Of a stretch of DNA of 14,105 nucleotides, positions 1 to 5,345 are shown in pieces. The notes beneath the pieces were generated by a model that worked only from the letters and a program-made list of their open reading frames with translations, had not been told where the DNA came from and did no database searches. A program made the translations under genes and the position numbers. The first letter of the stretch is position 1, and every line of letters starts with the position of its first letter. Source of the stretch: CAZUFB01 sp048173955 (GTDB lineage: Bacteria; Actinomycetota; Coriobacteriia; Coriobacteriales; UMGS124); the NCBI GenBank assembly GCA_048173955.1, contig DBEYOB010000164.1, positions 1 to 14,105 on the forward strand, in the 5' to 3' direction.

Positions 1-35
1 CGGCGTACTACGAGGCGGAAGACATACCTTTCTAG
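1..35 (+). CDS. ssb: C-terminal end of a single-stranded DNA-binding protein (partial)
   Basis: Only the last ten codons are in the window. In the frame starting at base 3 they read AYYEAEDIPF and then TAG. An acidic stretch ending in D-I-P-F is the hallmark C-terminal tip of bacterial and phage SSB, which docks replication and repair proteins. The gene ends 10 bases before the next start, and that gene's Shine-Dalgarno sequence overlaps this stop codon. A following replisome organiser gene fits an SSB call. The body of the protein lies outside the window, so the assignment rests on the tip and context alone. Confidence 0.62.
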   Translation, partial: AYYEAEDIPF

Positions 36-45
36 GAGGCGGGCC

Positions 46-414
46 GTGGCCAGGGACTACTACTGCGACTTCCCGCTGTGGATGCCCAACGACCCCGCCG
101 TGCTCAGGCTCAAGGCGCGCTTCGGCATGGCGGGGGCCGCCTGCTACTACGAGCTGCGGGCGATGCTGGCGAGCGCCTACCAGGAGGGCCGCAGGATCAC
201 GTCGGACGACGTCCCGGCCATGGCCTTCTCCTGGCACATGGACCCCTCCGAGGTGGGCGAGGTGCTCGACGAGATGGCGTCGTGCGGCCTGCTCAACTCG
301 GAGCTGTGGGAGGGCGGCGTCGTCGGGATCGAGGACGTCGCCGAGCGCGTCGCCTTCAAACAGAAGAAGGCGGAGGCGGGCCGGCAGGGCGGAAGGCCGA
401 GAAAAGCACAGTGA
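46..414 (+). CDS. Phage replisome organiser, Lin1244/Lin1753 (DUF4373)-like N-terminal domain
   Basis: This is a 122-aa protein starting at GTG 46, with AGGAGG at 34-39 and six bases of spacing. Residues 4-95 have the Lin1244/Lin1753 pattern: an aromatic 'DYYCDFPLWMPNDPAVLRL' opening, then 'RFGMAGAACYYELRAML', then a winged-helix-like section on deciding layers of lysed or active states ('VLDEMASCGLLNSELWEGG'). The family is found in phage initiator/replisome proteins. The end is basic (RQGGRPRKAQ), typical of the linker after the domain in relatives, which usually carry a longer low-complexity tail. Here TGA at 412-414 cuts the protein at the start of a 12-bp repeat array. That array stays open in another frame as EKHx repeats to about base 562, so this copy may be truncated or frameshifted. 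The SSB tip just upstream supports a role in DNA replication. Confidence 0.8.
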   Translation: MARDYYCDFPLWMPNDPAVLRLKARFGMAGAACYYELRAMLASAYQEGRRITSDDVPAMAFSWHMDPSEVGEVLDEMASCGLLNSELWEGGVVGIEDVAERVAFKQKKAEAGRQGGRPRKAQ

Positions 415-508
415 AAAGCACGTAGAAAAGCACTTGGAAAAGCACGCGAGAAAGCACATCGGAAAGCACGCCGAAAGCATGCGCGAAAGCACATGCGAAA
501 GCCCATCC
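401..508 (+). repeat. Tandem array of nine 12-bp units, consensus GAAAAGCACnnn
   Basis: Units begin at 401, 413, 425, 437, 449, 461, 473, 485 and 497, an exact 12-bp period. The first four carry GAAAAGCAC plus three variable bases; the later units degenerate to GAAAGCAC or GAAAGCAT. Each unit reads as four codons (EKHx) in the +2 frame. The array is followed by AT-rich sequence at 509-540 containing ATCCAT/ACATCC/ATTCAT and TATAAA. It overlaps the end of the replisome organiser gene. It could be origin iterons or simply a slippage-prone protein tail. Confidence 0.9.
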
Positions 509-551
509 ATCCATACATCCATTCATATAAAAGATCTTGCCCCCCAGCGGG

Positions 552-585
552 CTGTTGAAAGCTGTTGAAAACTCTGTTGAAAACT
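552..585 (+). repeat. Short tandem repeat CTGTTGAAAACT, DnaA-box-like on the minus strand
   Basis: There are two perfect 12-bp copies, at 562-573 and 574-585, preceded by a partial copy at 552-561. Read on the minus strand, each full copy contains TTTTCAACA, one mismatch from the DnaA box pattern TTWTNCACA. It lies between the 12-bp array and the next gene, so it could belong to a replication origin. It also reads as VENS-VENS in the frame of the following gene upstream of its chosen start. Confidence 0.6.
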
Positions 586-602
586 CGTCGGGAGGAGGTC
601 CC

Positions 603-821
603 GTGGGGACGCTTCTGGTCGTCCGGAACCTGGCCGCGCTCGGGCTTCTCGTAGCCCTGGCGGCATGGTTCGTCTGGGCCGTGAAGGACGGGCCCATCGG
701 CCCGTCTGTGGCCGGGTTCTTCAAGAAGCGACGGGAGTACTACGACGTCGAGAGGATGGACGACGCCGAGATCCTGGCGCGCAAGTATTCCAAGAAACCG
801 AGGAAGAGGGGATCCAAATGA
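603..821 (+). CDS. Small single-pass membrane protein
   Basis: This is a 72-aa protein. I chose GTG 603 because GGAGGAGG at 591-598 is a good ribosome binding site. The frame stays open upstream to a TTG at 537, but that extension is repeat-derived and lacks a Shine-Dalgarno. Residues 3-25 (LLVVRNLAALGLLVALAAWFVW) form one hydrophobic helix. The remainder is soluble and ends strongly basic (KYSKKPRKRGSK), so it should face the cytoplasm by the positive-inside rule. Its stop overlaps the start of the SPFH lipoprotein gene (ATGA at 818-821), so the two are probably translationally coupled and may act together at the membrane. I do not recognise the family. Confidence 0.7.
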   Translation: MGTLLVVRNLAALGLLVALAAWFVWAVKDGPIGPSVAGFFKKRREYYDVERMDDAEILARKYSKKPRKRGSK

Positions 822-1681
822 GGAAGACCGCACTGATCGCATCCGCCGCCGTCTGCGCCGCGCTCGCCGCATGCTCGACCGGCTGCACGATGGGCTTCTA
901 CTCGCAGGACGTCGGGGAGGTCGCCGTCGTGCGCGGCATGGGAGGGGAGATTGTCGGCAGCACCTCCGAGGCCGGCTTCCACGGCACGAGCCCATTCAAC
1001 GACGTGATCGTCTACTCGGCGCGCAACAACATCCTGACCTTCGAGGGCGAGACCGAGGAGAGGTACGACGACGGCGGCGCCACGGGGCCGGCCATCGCCT
1101 GCAACGACGCGGGAGGGGCCAGCTTCAGCCTCGATTTGCAGGTCAACTACTCGCTCGACCCCGAGTACGCCGAGCAGCTCTACTCCGACTACGGCAAGCA
1201 GGAGACCTACGTGCAGTACGTCGCCGTGCCCGACGTGCGCAGCGTGGCCCGCGAGGTGGCCGGGCGCTTCTCGACCATCGACATCCTGACCGACCGCGGC
1301 AGCTTCTCGGCGGCCCTCACCGAGGCGCTCGCGGCCAAGTGGGAGGGCAGCGGCGTCGACATCGAGCAGGTGAGCGTCCAGGACGTGCGATACCCCGCGT
1401 CCATCACCGACCGCTACGCCGAGGCGCAGGCCGCCCAGGTCGCCCAGCAGCAGGCCCAGGCCGAGCAGGAGACCGCCCGCATCGAGGCGGAGACCCTCGT
1501 CATCGAGGCGCAGGGCGAGGCGGACGCCAACGCCGCCCTGGCCGCCAGCCTGACGCCCGAGGTCATCCAGCAGCACTACATCGACGCGCTGGCGGAGATC
1601 GGGCGCTCCGGGAACCTGGTGGTCGTGCCCGAGGGCTCGCAGCCGGTCGTGGGGACCGTCTCGGAGGGGGCTGGGCAGTGA
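818..1681 (+). CDS. SPFH/Band 7 (prohibitin/HflC-like) lipoprotein
   Basis: This is a 287-aa protein starting at ATG 818 inside the upstream stop codon. Residues 1-18 are a lipoprotein signal: a basic MRK start, a hydrophobic stretch, and lipobox L16-A17-A18-C19 (a second Cys is at 23). Residues about 30-190 fit the SPFH/Band 7 fold: 'DVGEVAVVRGMGGEI', 'EAGFHGTSPFNDVIVYSARN', 'FSLDLQVNYSLDPE', 'VRSVAREVAGRFSTIDILTDR', 'ALAAKWEGSGVDIEQVSVQDV'. Residues 195-245 are rich in A, Q and E and should form the coiled coil typical of the family. Lipidation would place it on the outer face of the membrane, the topology of HflK/HflC rather than of cytoplasmic flotillins. SPFH proteins form large membrane rings and can restrain FtsH-type proteases. 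What the phage uses it for is not visible here. Confidence 0.85.
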   Translation: MRKTALIASAAVCAALAACSTGCTMGFYSQDVGEVAVVRGMGGEIVGSTSEAGFHGTSPFNDVIVYSARNNILTFEGETEERYDDGGATGPAIACNDAGGASFSLDLQVNYSLDPEYAEQLYSDYGKQETYVQYVAVPDVRSVAREVAGRFSTIDILTDRGSFSAALTEALAAKWEGSGVDIEQVSVQDVRYPASITDRYAEAQAAQVAQQQAQAEQETARIEAETLVIEAQGEADANAALAASLTPEVIQQHYIDALAEIGRSGNLVVVPEGSQPVVGTVSEGAGQ

Positions 1682-1887
1682 GCACGGCGAAGAGGTGCGA
1701 CAGGTACCGGCTCCTGGACGACCCGAGGGTGTGCAAGCTGGACAGCCTGCCGGAGGGTTGGAAGTATGCGAATGACGCGCTCACCCAGCCCAACGGCTGG
1801 CGGTGGGCGCACAACGGCAAGTCGATTTTCAGCGGCGAGCGTAAGACAGCGCTGGTGAGGGAGGTGACCGCCGATGGCGACCGATGA
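1678..1887 (+). CDS. Hypothetical 69-aa phage protein
   Basis: The start is GTG 1678, overlapping the SPFH stop codon (GTGA), so it is translationally coupled. It overlaps the next gene by 14 bases. The sequence is basic and aromatic: MSTAKRCDRYRLLDDPRV at the start, then LPEGWKYANDALTQPNGWRW and a KSIFSGERKTALV segment. There is no membrane segment or signal peptide. It resembles short accessory proteins found in this class of actinobacterial phages, but I cannot assign a function. The coding call rests on codon composition and the tight gene coupling. Confidence 0.62.
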   Translation: MSTAKRCDRYRLLDDPRVCKLDSLPEGWKYANDALTQPNGWRWAHNGKSIFSGERKTALVREVTADGDR

Positions 1888-2248
1888 CGAGAGGCGGCGC
1901 GTGGCCGACAACATGAGGACGTTCGACGTGGTTGGCGACGCGTGCGGGCGCTACTGGCTCAACGGAACGCTCTTCGGCATGGACATATCGGCGCGCAGCG
2001 AGGAGCGCATCAGGTCGGGAATGCTCCACCTCGCGGCCTTCATCGAGCCTGCTCCGAAGTGCTCCGAAGCTACTCCGAAGTGCGACCGCGACGCGCTGCT
2101 GGCGCTGGCGGACAAGATGGCCAGGATGCCGCAATGCGACCTGTGCCCGGTCACCGTCAGCTGCACCGAGCACGCGGACGGGTGCGCCGGGGCGCTCATG
2201 GGGCACTACGCCAGCAGCATCCGCGAGGCGTGCGGGGAGGCGCGATGA
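1874..2248 (+). CDS. Hypothetical 124-aa phage protein with a Cys-rich C-terminal half
   Basis: The start is ATG 1874, with GGGAGGTGA at 1857-1865. The N-terminal half holds DDERRRVADNMR and a Trp/Gly section. The C-terminal half has 'CDRDALLALADKMARM', then Cys residues in the pattern C-x2-C-x5-C (CDLCPVTVSC), a further Cys in 'EHADGC', and ends 'SSIREACGEAR'. The 'IEPAPKC..CDRDALLALAD..IREACG' layout recurs, from memory, in coriobacterial phage proteins of unknown function. The cysteines may bind metal. A 21-base duplication inside the gene repeats the PKC tripeptide (PKCSEATPKC). Its stop overlaps the next start (ATGA). Confidence 0.68.
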   Translation: MATDDERRRVADNMRTFDVVGDACGRYWLNGTLFGMDISARSEERIRSGMLHLAAFIEPAPKCSEATPKCDRDALLALADKMARMPQCDLCPVTVSCTEHADGCAGALMGHYASSIREACGEAR

Positions 2249-2457
2249 GCTGCCCGCTGTGCGACGGCCGCGGGGCCGAGGCCCGATTCGGCCGGGCGTC
2301 GATGCGCGTGGGGCGTGCGGGCACGGAGCCCAGGCTGGTTGTGGACTGCGGAGACGGGCGCGTGGTCCTGATGCCTGTCGCCTTCTGCCCGGTGTGCGGC
2401 AGGCGTCTGGCCCTGATCGAGCGGGACGGGGAGGATGATGCGGATGGTGGCGAATGA
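2245..2457 (+). CDS. Small zinc-ribbon-like protein with two CxxC knuckles
   Basis: This 70-aa protein starts at ATG 2245 within the upstream stop codon. Cys3-x2-Cys6 (CPLC) and a late CPVCGRRL pair flank a beta-rich middle (RLVVDCGDGRVVLMPVAF). This is the arrangement of a four-Cys zinc ribbon, with metal binding inferred from the paired CxxC motifs. Such mini-ribbons are common near the regulator and terminase junction in phages of this kind; the molecular role is unknown. The stop overlaps the start of the regulator gene (ATGA at 2454-2457), so the three genes 1874-2918 are one coupled block. Confidence 0.74.
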   Translation: MSCPLCDGRGAEARFGRASMRVGRAGTEPRLVVDCGDGRVVLMPVAFCPVCGRRLALIERDGEDDADGGE

Positions 2458-2918
2458 CGGCCAGGGAATACTTTGAAGGGCTTTCCGACGCCGTGAGGAG
2501 GCACCGCAGGGCCGAGCTTCTGCTGGAGTACGGCCCGGCGCGGCCGGCGTGCCCGGCGGGAGGCGGCAGCGTTGAGGGCCCCACCATGGCAAGGGCGGCG
2601 TCCAACGAGGCCGCGCGCCGGGCGATGGAACGCGCCGAGGAGGAGATAGGCGAGGGGCTCGAGCGCATCGAGTGGCTCCGGCGCATCTTCTCGCGCAAGG
2701 CCGACGCGATCGAGCTGCGCTACGTCGACCTGATGCCCTGGCACCGCGTGGCCGAGGAGATCGGCGTCGACTCGCGCACCGCCAGGCGCTGGCACGACGA
2801 GCTGCTCGACTGGGTGGACAGCTTCGGTTGGGCCCGGGTGCGCCTTGGTGTGGGTATTGCGGAGGATTCCGCGGCCTACGGAAGAACCCCAGTTGACGGC
2901 GCCCCGTCCGAGTGCTAG
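2454..2918 (+). CDS. Helix-turn-helix phage regulator, ArpU/RinA/sigma-70 region 4-like (probable late gene activator)
   Basis: This is a 154-aa protein. Residues 50-85 are a charged helix (RRAMERAEEEIGEGLERI). They are followed by 'KADAIELRYVDLMPWHRVAEEIG' and 'VDSRTARRWHDELLDWVD', residues 82-122, the sigma-region-4-type helix-turn-helix seen in ArpU/RinA-like regulators. These proteins sit at the end of the early region and control late transcription, which matches the position directly before the terminase cluster. The TAG stop at 2916-2918 forms the first three bases of the -10 hexamer of a strong promoter, so promoter and coding end are interlocked. The ATG 2454 start overlaps the preceding stop. 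Activator versus antiterminator cannot be decided from sequence. Confidence 0.74.
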   Translation: MTAREYFEGLSDAVRRHRRAELLLEYGPARPACPAGGGSVEGPTMARAASNEAARRAMERAEEEIGEGLERIEWLRRIFSRKADAIELRYVDLMPWHRVAEEIGVDSRTARRWHDELLDWVDSFGWARVRLGVGIAEDSAAYGRTPVDGAPSEC

Positions 2919-2921
2919 ATT
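2893..2921 (+). promoter_or_regulatory. Candidate late promoter (TTGACG - 17 bp - TAGATT, extended -10)
   Basis: TTGACG is at 2893-2898 and TAGATT at 2916-2921 with exactly 17 bp between; TGC directly precedes the -10 (extended -10). This is the best sigma-70-type match I found in the window. Transcription should start near 2928 and meets the terminator at 2950-2985 after only about 60 nt. It overlaps the 3' end of the regulator gene. Confidence 0.6.
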
Positions 2922-2949
2922 GGATACAGTTCGTTTTCTGAACAAAGCA

Positions 2950-2985
2950 AGGCCCCGAGGTTCGCGAGAGCTTCGGGGCCTTTTT
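2950..2985 (+). terminator. Strong intrinsic terminator just after the promoter
   Basis: An 11-bp stem is formed by 2950-2960 (AGGCCCCGAGG) and 2971-2981 (CTTCGGGGCCT) with a 10-base loop and one G-T pair, followed by a run of T at 2981-2985. It lies 22 bases past the predicted transcription start and resembles a tR'-type early stop or attenuator ahead of the late genes. Confidence 0.85.
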
Positions 2986-3212
2986 CGTTCGCGCCCCAGG
3001 GGGGGTCGGCATGCTGCTCCGCCCATGAAAGACACCCCCGGGAGGCCTGCGCACTTCGCCGACGCGCACCGGGCGTGCCGAAGACGCGCGTGGCTTGCGT
3101 CGCCGCGCAGGCGCGACGTGCGGAGCTGTCGCGAGCCCGCGGCCGCCACGTCGGCTTCGGTGCCGCCACGGAGCGCCCTGGACCCAGCACGGATGCGGAT
3201 GGCGGTGGTCGC
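2986..3212 (+). other. Intergenic region without a convincing gene; G-run and inverted repeats
   Basis: I see no ORF with credible composition here. The region has a run of seven G at 2999-3005 in the context CCCCAGGGGGGG, a possible GGGGGT/ACCCCC stem (3001-3006 with 3034-3039), and a CGTCGC/GCGACG hairpin near 3100. Its position before HNH and terminase is where cos sites or packaging signals often lie, but nothing proves that. Confidence 0.4.
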
Positions 3213-3512
3213 ATGGCCAAGAACCCGCGCTACGCGAACGGCGCCCGGCGCCGCGCCATCCGCGACAGGTGGAGGGCCATCGGCGCCCCGTGCGCCCTGT
3301 GCGGACTGGATATCGACTACGACCTGCCCGCCGGCCACCCCATGAGCTTCGAGGTCGACGAGATCGTGCCCGTCTCGCGCGGCGGCGACCCGCTGGACTT
3401 CTCCAACACGCAGCCGGCGCACCGCATATGCAACCAGCGCAAAGGCGCAGGACGCGCGCGGCCGAAGCCGAAGGGAGAAGGGTGCGGCCTGCCGACGAGC
3501 CGGCAGTGGTGA
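3213..3512 (+). CDS. HNH endonuclease
   Basis: This is a 99-aa protein starting at ATG 3213. It has C27-x2-C30 (CALC), then 'FEVDEIVPVSRGGDPLDFSNTQPAHRICNQRKG' split as the core: D49-E50, S55-R-G-G, N65, H70, C73 and N74. This is the small phage HNH family; C27, C30 and C73 probably bind structural zinc. The usual first His of the D-H pair is Glu here (E50); DEI variants exist in phage HNH proteins, so activity is not excluded. HNH proteins next to terminase can be needed for genome packaging with HK97-like TerL. The gene stands alone between two terminators, with 200-odd bases of non-coding DNA before it. Confidence 0.9.
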   Translation: MAKNPRYANGARRRAIRDRWRAIGAPCALCGLDIDYDLPAGHPMSFEVDEIVPVSRGGDPLDFSNTQPAHRICNQRKGAGRARPKPKGEGCGLPTSRQW

Positions 3513-3517
3513 CGAGG

Positions 3518-3540
3518 CCCAGGGGGGTATGCCCCCCGGG
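3518..3540 (+). repeat. G6/C6 inverted repeat after the HNH gene, echoing the G-run before it
   Basis: GGGGGG at 3522-3527 and CCCCCC at 3532-3537 surround TATG. The left arm with its flank (CCCAGGGGGGT) matches the G-run context at 2995-3006, so similar G-rich blocks bracket the HNH gene. Function unknown. Confidence 0.5.
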
Positions 3541-3558
3541 CGGCCCGGCGGCGACCAC

Positions 3559-3595
3559 CGAGGCATAGCGCCTTTATAGCGAAGCCTCGTTTTTT
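3559..3595 (+). terminator. Probable intrinsic terminator before the terminase genes
   Basis: CGAGGC (3559-3564) pairs with GCCTCG (3584-3589), followed by six T (3590-3595). The loop is long (19 bases) and contains a direct repeat of ATAGCG. Weaker than the other terminators in the window because of the loop length. Confidence 0.62.
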
Positions 3596-3624
3596 CCACA
3601 TTGATTAAAACCGGGAGGTGCCCC

Positions 3625-3867
3625 ATGGCCGGCATCTACGAGGCGGCCCGCACGGGCGACGCGCGGGCACTCTACGCGGCCCTGCGCGACGACATGGCGC
3701 GCACGCTCGACGAGGGCGTGCCGCCGCGCGACTACGCCGCCATCGCCAAGTCCCTCATCCAGGTCGTCGAGAAGCTCGGCGAGGGGGCACCCGAGGCCTC
3801 CGCCGCCGCGCCCGCGCGGAAGAACCGCATCGCGGAGGCCCGCAAGAAGTTCCAGGTGGTGGCATAG
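3625..3867 (+). CDS. terS: Terminase small subunit (putative)
   Basis: This is an 80-aa protein. I chose ATG 3625 because GGGAGGTG at 3613-3620 is well placed; the TTG at 3601 is upstream of that site. The sequence is mostly helical: 'YEAARTGDARALYAALRDDMARTLDEGVPPRDYAAIAKSLIQVVEKL' in outline, then an Ala/Pro linker and a basic tail (RKNRIAEARKKFQVVA). The 'aLR..lA..LDe.....RD.AA.....V...L' pattern is that of the short TerS proteins of actinobacterial HK97-like phages. They recognise the packaging site and load TerL. Location immediately ahead of TerL supports the call. Sequence identity in this family is low, so it is made mostly on size, pattern and position. Confidence 0.7.
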   Translation: MAGIYEAARTGDARALYAALRDDMARTLDEGVPPRDYAAIAKSLIQVVEKLGEGAPEASAAAPARKNRIAEARKKFQVVA

Positions 3868-3909
3868 ATGGGCGGGGGAGGCCCGGTGCCTGAGGGCCGA
3901 CCGGTGTGA
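3868..3909 (+). CDS. Possible 13-codon coupling peptide between TerS and TerL
   Basis: ATG 3868 follows directly on the TerS stop (TAG 3865-3867). The frame ends in TGA 3907-3909, which overlaps the GTG 3906 start of TerL as GTGA. The peptide would be MGGGGPVPEGRPV. It could carry ribosomes from TerS to TerL. There is no independent evidence that it is translated. Confidence 0.3.
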   Translation: MGGGGPVPEGRPV

Positions 3910-5345
3910 CGAGGCGCGGCAGGCAGGAGCCGACCTTCGAGGTGGTCGGCACCTGGGCGAGGACGGACGGCCCGGAGTGCTGCGAGGTCTTCGAGAGCTA
4001 CGGCTTCGGGTTCGACGACGCGCAGCGCCACCAGATGGACCTCTACCTGGCGCGCGACGCGGCCGGCCGCTTCGCCGCGAAGTCCATAGGCCTTTCCGTC
4101 CCAAGGCAGAACGGCAAGTCCTACGCGGCCCGATGGTACGCCGTGTGGTGCGCGGCCGTCTGCGGCATGAAGGTCGTCTACTCGGCGCACAACGGCGACA
4201 CGGTCTCCGAGTTCTTCGAGATGCTGACGCAGATCTTCGAGGACGAGGAGGCCTACCCGGACTTCGCCGACATGCTCGACGGAAACCCCTACCGCCAGCC
4301 CGGCAAGGAGCGCATCACCTTCAAGTCGGGCGGCCGCATCCGCTTCATGACGCGGACGAACAACAAGTCCCGCGGCGGGACGTGCTCGGTGCTCGTCGTC
4401 GACGAGGCCCAGGAGCTCACCGACCCGCAGCTCAACGCGATGCTGCCGACGGTGTCGGCCTCGGCCACCCGCGACATGCAGACGATCTACATCGGCACCC
4501 CTCCCGACCCGACCTGCGCGGGGGCCGTCTTCCGCAGGATGCGCGACAAGGCGCACTCGGCGGACCCGGGCCGCGACTGGTGGATGGAGTGGGCGGTCGA
4601 GCGGATGCCGCCCGAGGGGACGCCCGAGGCCGAGCTGCTCGAGCTCGCCTACGAGACCAACCCGGCGCTGGGCGTCCGCATCACCGAGGACGCCGTCGTC
4701 AACGAGATGTCCAAGATGACCGCCGACGGCTTCGCCCGAGAGCGCCTCGGATGGTGGAGCGAGTCCGGAGCCCGGTCGCTCATCTCGAAGGCGGAGTGGG
4801 ACGCCTGCCGCACGAAGAAGCCGCCCGAGGACGGCCTCATGTGCGTCGGCGTGAAGTTCTCCCCCGACGGGGACCGCGTCGCGCTCGCCGTGTGCCTGAG
4901 GCCCGAGGAGGGCGCCCCGCACGTCGAGGTGGCGAAGGCGGCATCTGCCACCCACGGGACCACCTGGGTCGCCGAGTGGCTGCTCGAGCGGCGGGACAAG
5001 GTGGCCTCGGCCGCTGTCGACGGCAAGGCGGGCGCCGCCACGGTGCAGCGCCTGCGCGACGGGCGCTTCCCCGAGAAGGCCGTCCGGGTGCCGGGACCCT
5101 CCGACATGGCGAAGGCCGACTCGATGCTCGTCGACGCCGTGCGCGGGCGCGCGCTCACGCACTTCGGGCAGCCCGACCTCGACGCCGCGGCAACCAGGTG
5201 CGGGCGCAGGAAGATCGGCGCGGACGGGTACGGCTTCGAGGACACCGACGAGGGCGACTCGACGCTGATCGAGGCGTGCGCCCTGGCGTACCGAGAGGCG
5301 ATGACCACGAAGAGGCGACCGGGAAGGAAGATGAGGGTCGGATGA
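3906..5345 (+). CDS. terL: Terminase large subunit (packaging ATPase and nuclease)
   Basis: This is a 479-aa protein of normal TerL length. The ATPase comes first: Walker A-like SVPRQNGKS at residues 64-72, Walker B SVLVVDEAQEL at 161-171 with D166 and E167, and coupling motif IYIGTPP at 194-200. The C-terminal RNase H-like nuclease follows: 'VGVKFSPDGDRVALAV' at 314-329, 'VDGKAG' with D372, and 'DEGDSTLIEACALAY' with D451. The first catalytic Asp expected in the GVD pattern is Lys (K317) here; D321 or D323 may serve, or this may be a subfamily feature. It cuts concatemeric DNA and drives it into the prohead through the portal. The GTG 3906 start has GAGGG at 3892-3896; the stop overlaps the portal start (ATGA). 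Confidence 0.96.
   Translation: MTRRGRQEPTFEVVGTWARTDGPECCEVFESYGFGFDDAQRHQMDLYLARDAAGRFAAKSIGLSVPRQNGKSYAARWYAVWCAAVCGMKVVYSAHNGDTVSEFFEMLTQIFEDEEAYPDFADMLDGNPYRQPGKERITFKSGGRIRFMTRTNNKSRGGTCSVLVVDEAQELTDPQLNAMLPTVSASATRDMQTIYIGTPPDPTCAGAVFRRMRDKAHSADPGRDWWMEWAVERMPPEGTPEAELLELAYETNPALGVRITEDAVVNEMSKMTADGFARERLGWWSESGARSLISKAEWDACRTKKPPEDGLMCVGVKFSPDGDRVALAVCLRPEEGAPHVEVAKAASATHGTTWVAEWLLERRDKVASAAVDGKAGAATVQRLRDGRFPEKAVRVPGPSDMAKADSMLVDAVRGRALTHFGQPDLDAAATRCGRRKIGADGYGFEDTDEGDSTLIEACALAYREAMTTKRRPGRKMRVG

Noticed and set aside
401..508. CRISPR array
   Set aside because: Units are 12 bp with no spacer-sized intervals and the variable bases are only three per unit.
526..531. TATAAA as a promoter -10 for the membrane protein operon
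   Set aside because: No acceptable -35 hexamer lies 16-18 bases upstream; better explained as part of the AT-rich stretch.
537..602. TTG start giving a longer small membrane protein
   Set aside because: The added residues come from the tandem repeat (VENSVENS) and there is no ribosome site before TTG, whereas GTG 603 has GGAGGAGG.
2196..3635. Long minus-strand ORF of 479 aa across the regulator, HNH and terminase start
   Set aside because: Arg/Pro/Gly/Ala-rich translation with no recognisable domain, opposite several clear + strand genes and through two terminators. It is a shadow of high-GC coding DNA.
4854..4863. TerL inactivated because Lys replaces the first nuclease Asp
   Set aside because: Other acidic positions (D321, D323, D372, D451) remain and the rest of the protein is intact. 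The GVKFSPDG form may be normal for this subfamily, so I do not call it defective.
3732..5162. Minus-strand ORF of 476 aa opposite terminase large subunit
   Set aside because: Antisense shadow of TerL; composition (Arg, His, Gly, Val) is that expected from the reverse complement of GC-rich codons.
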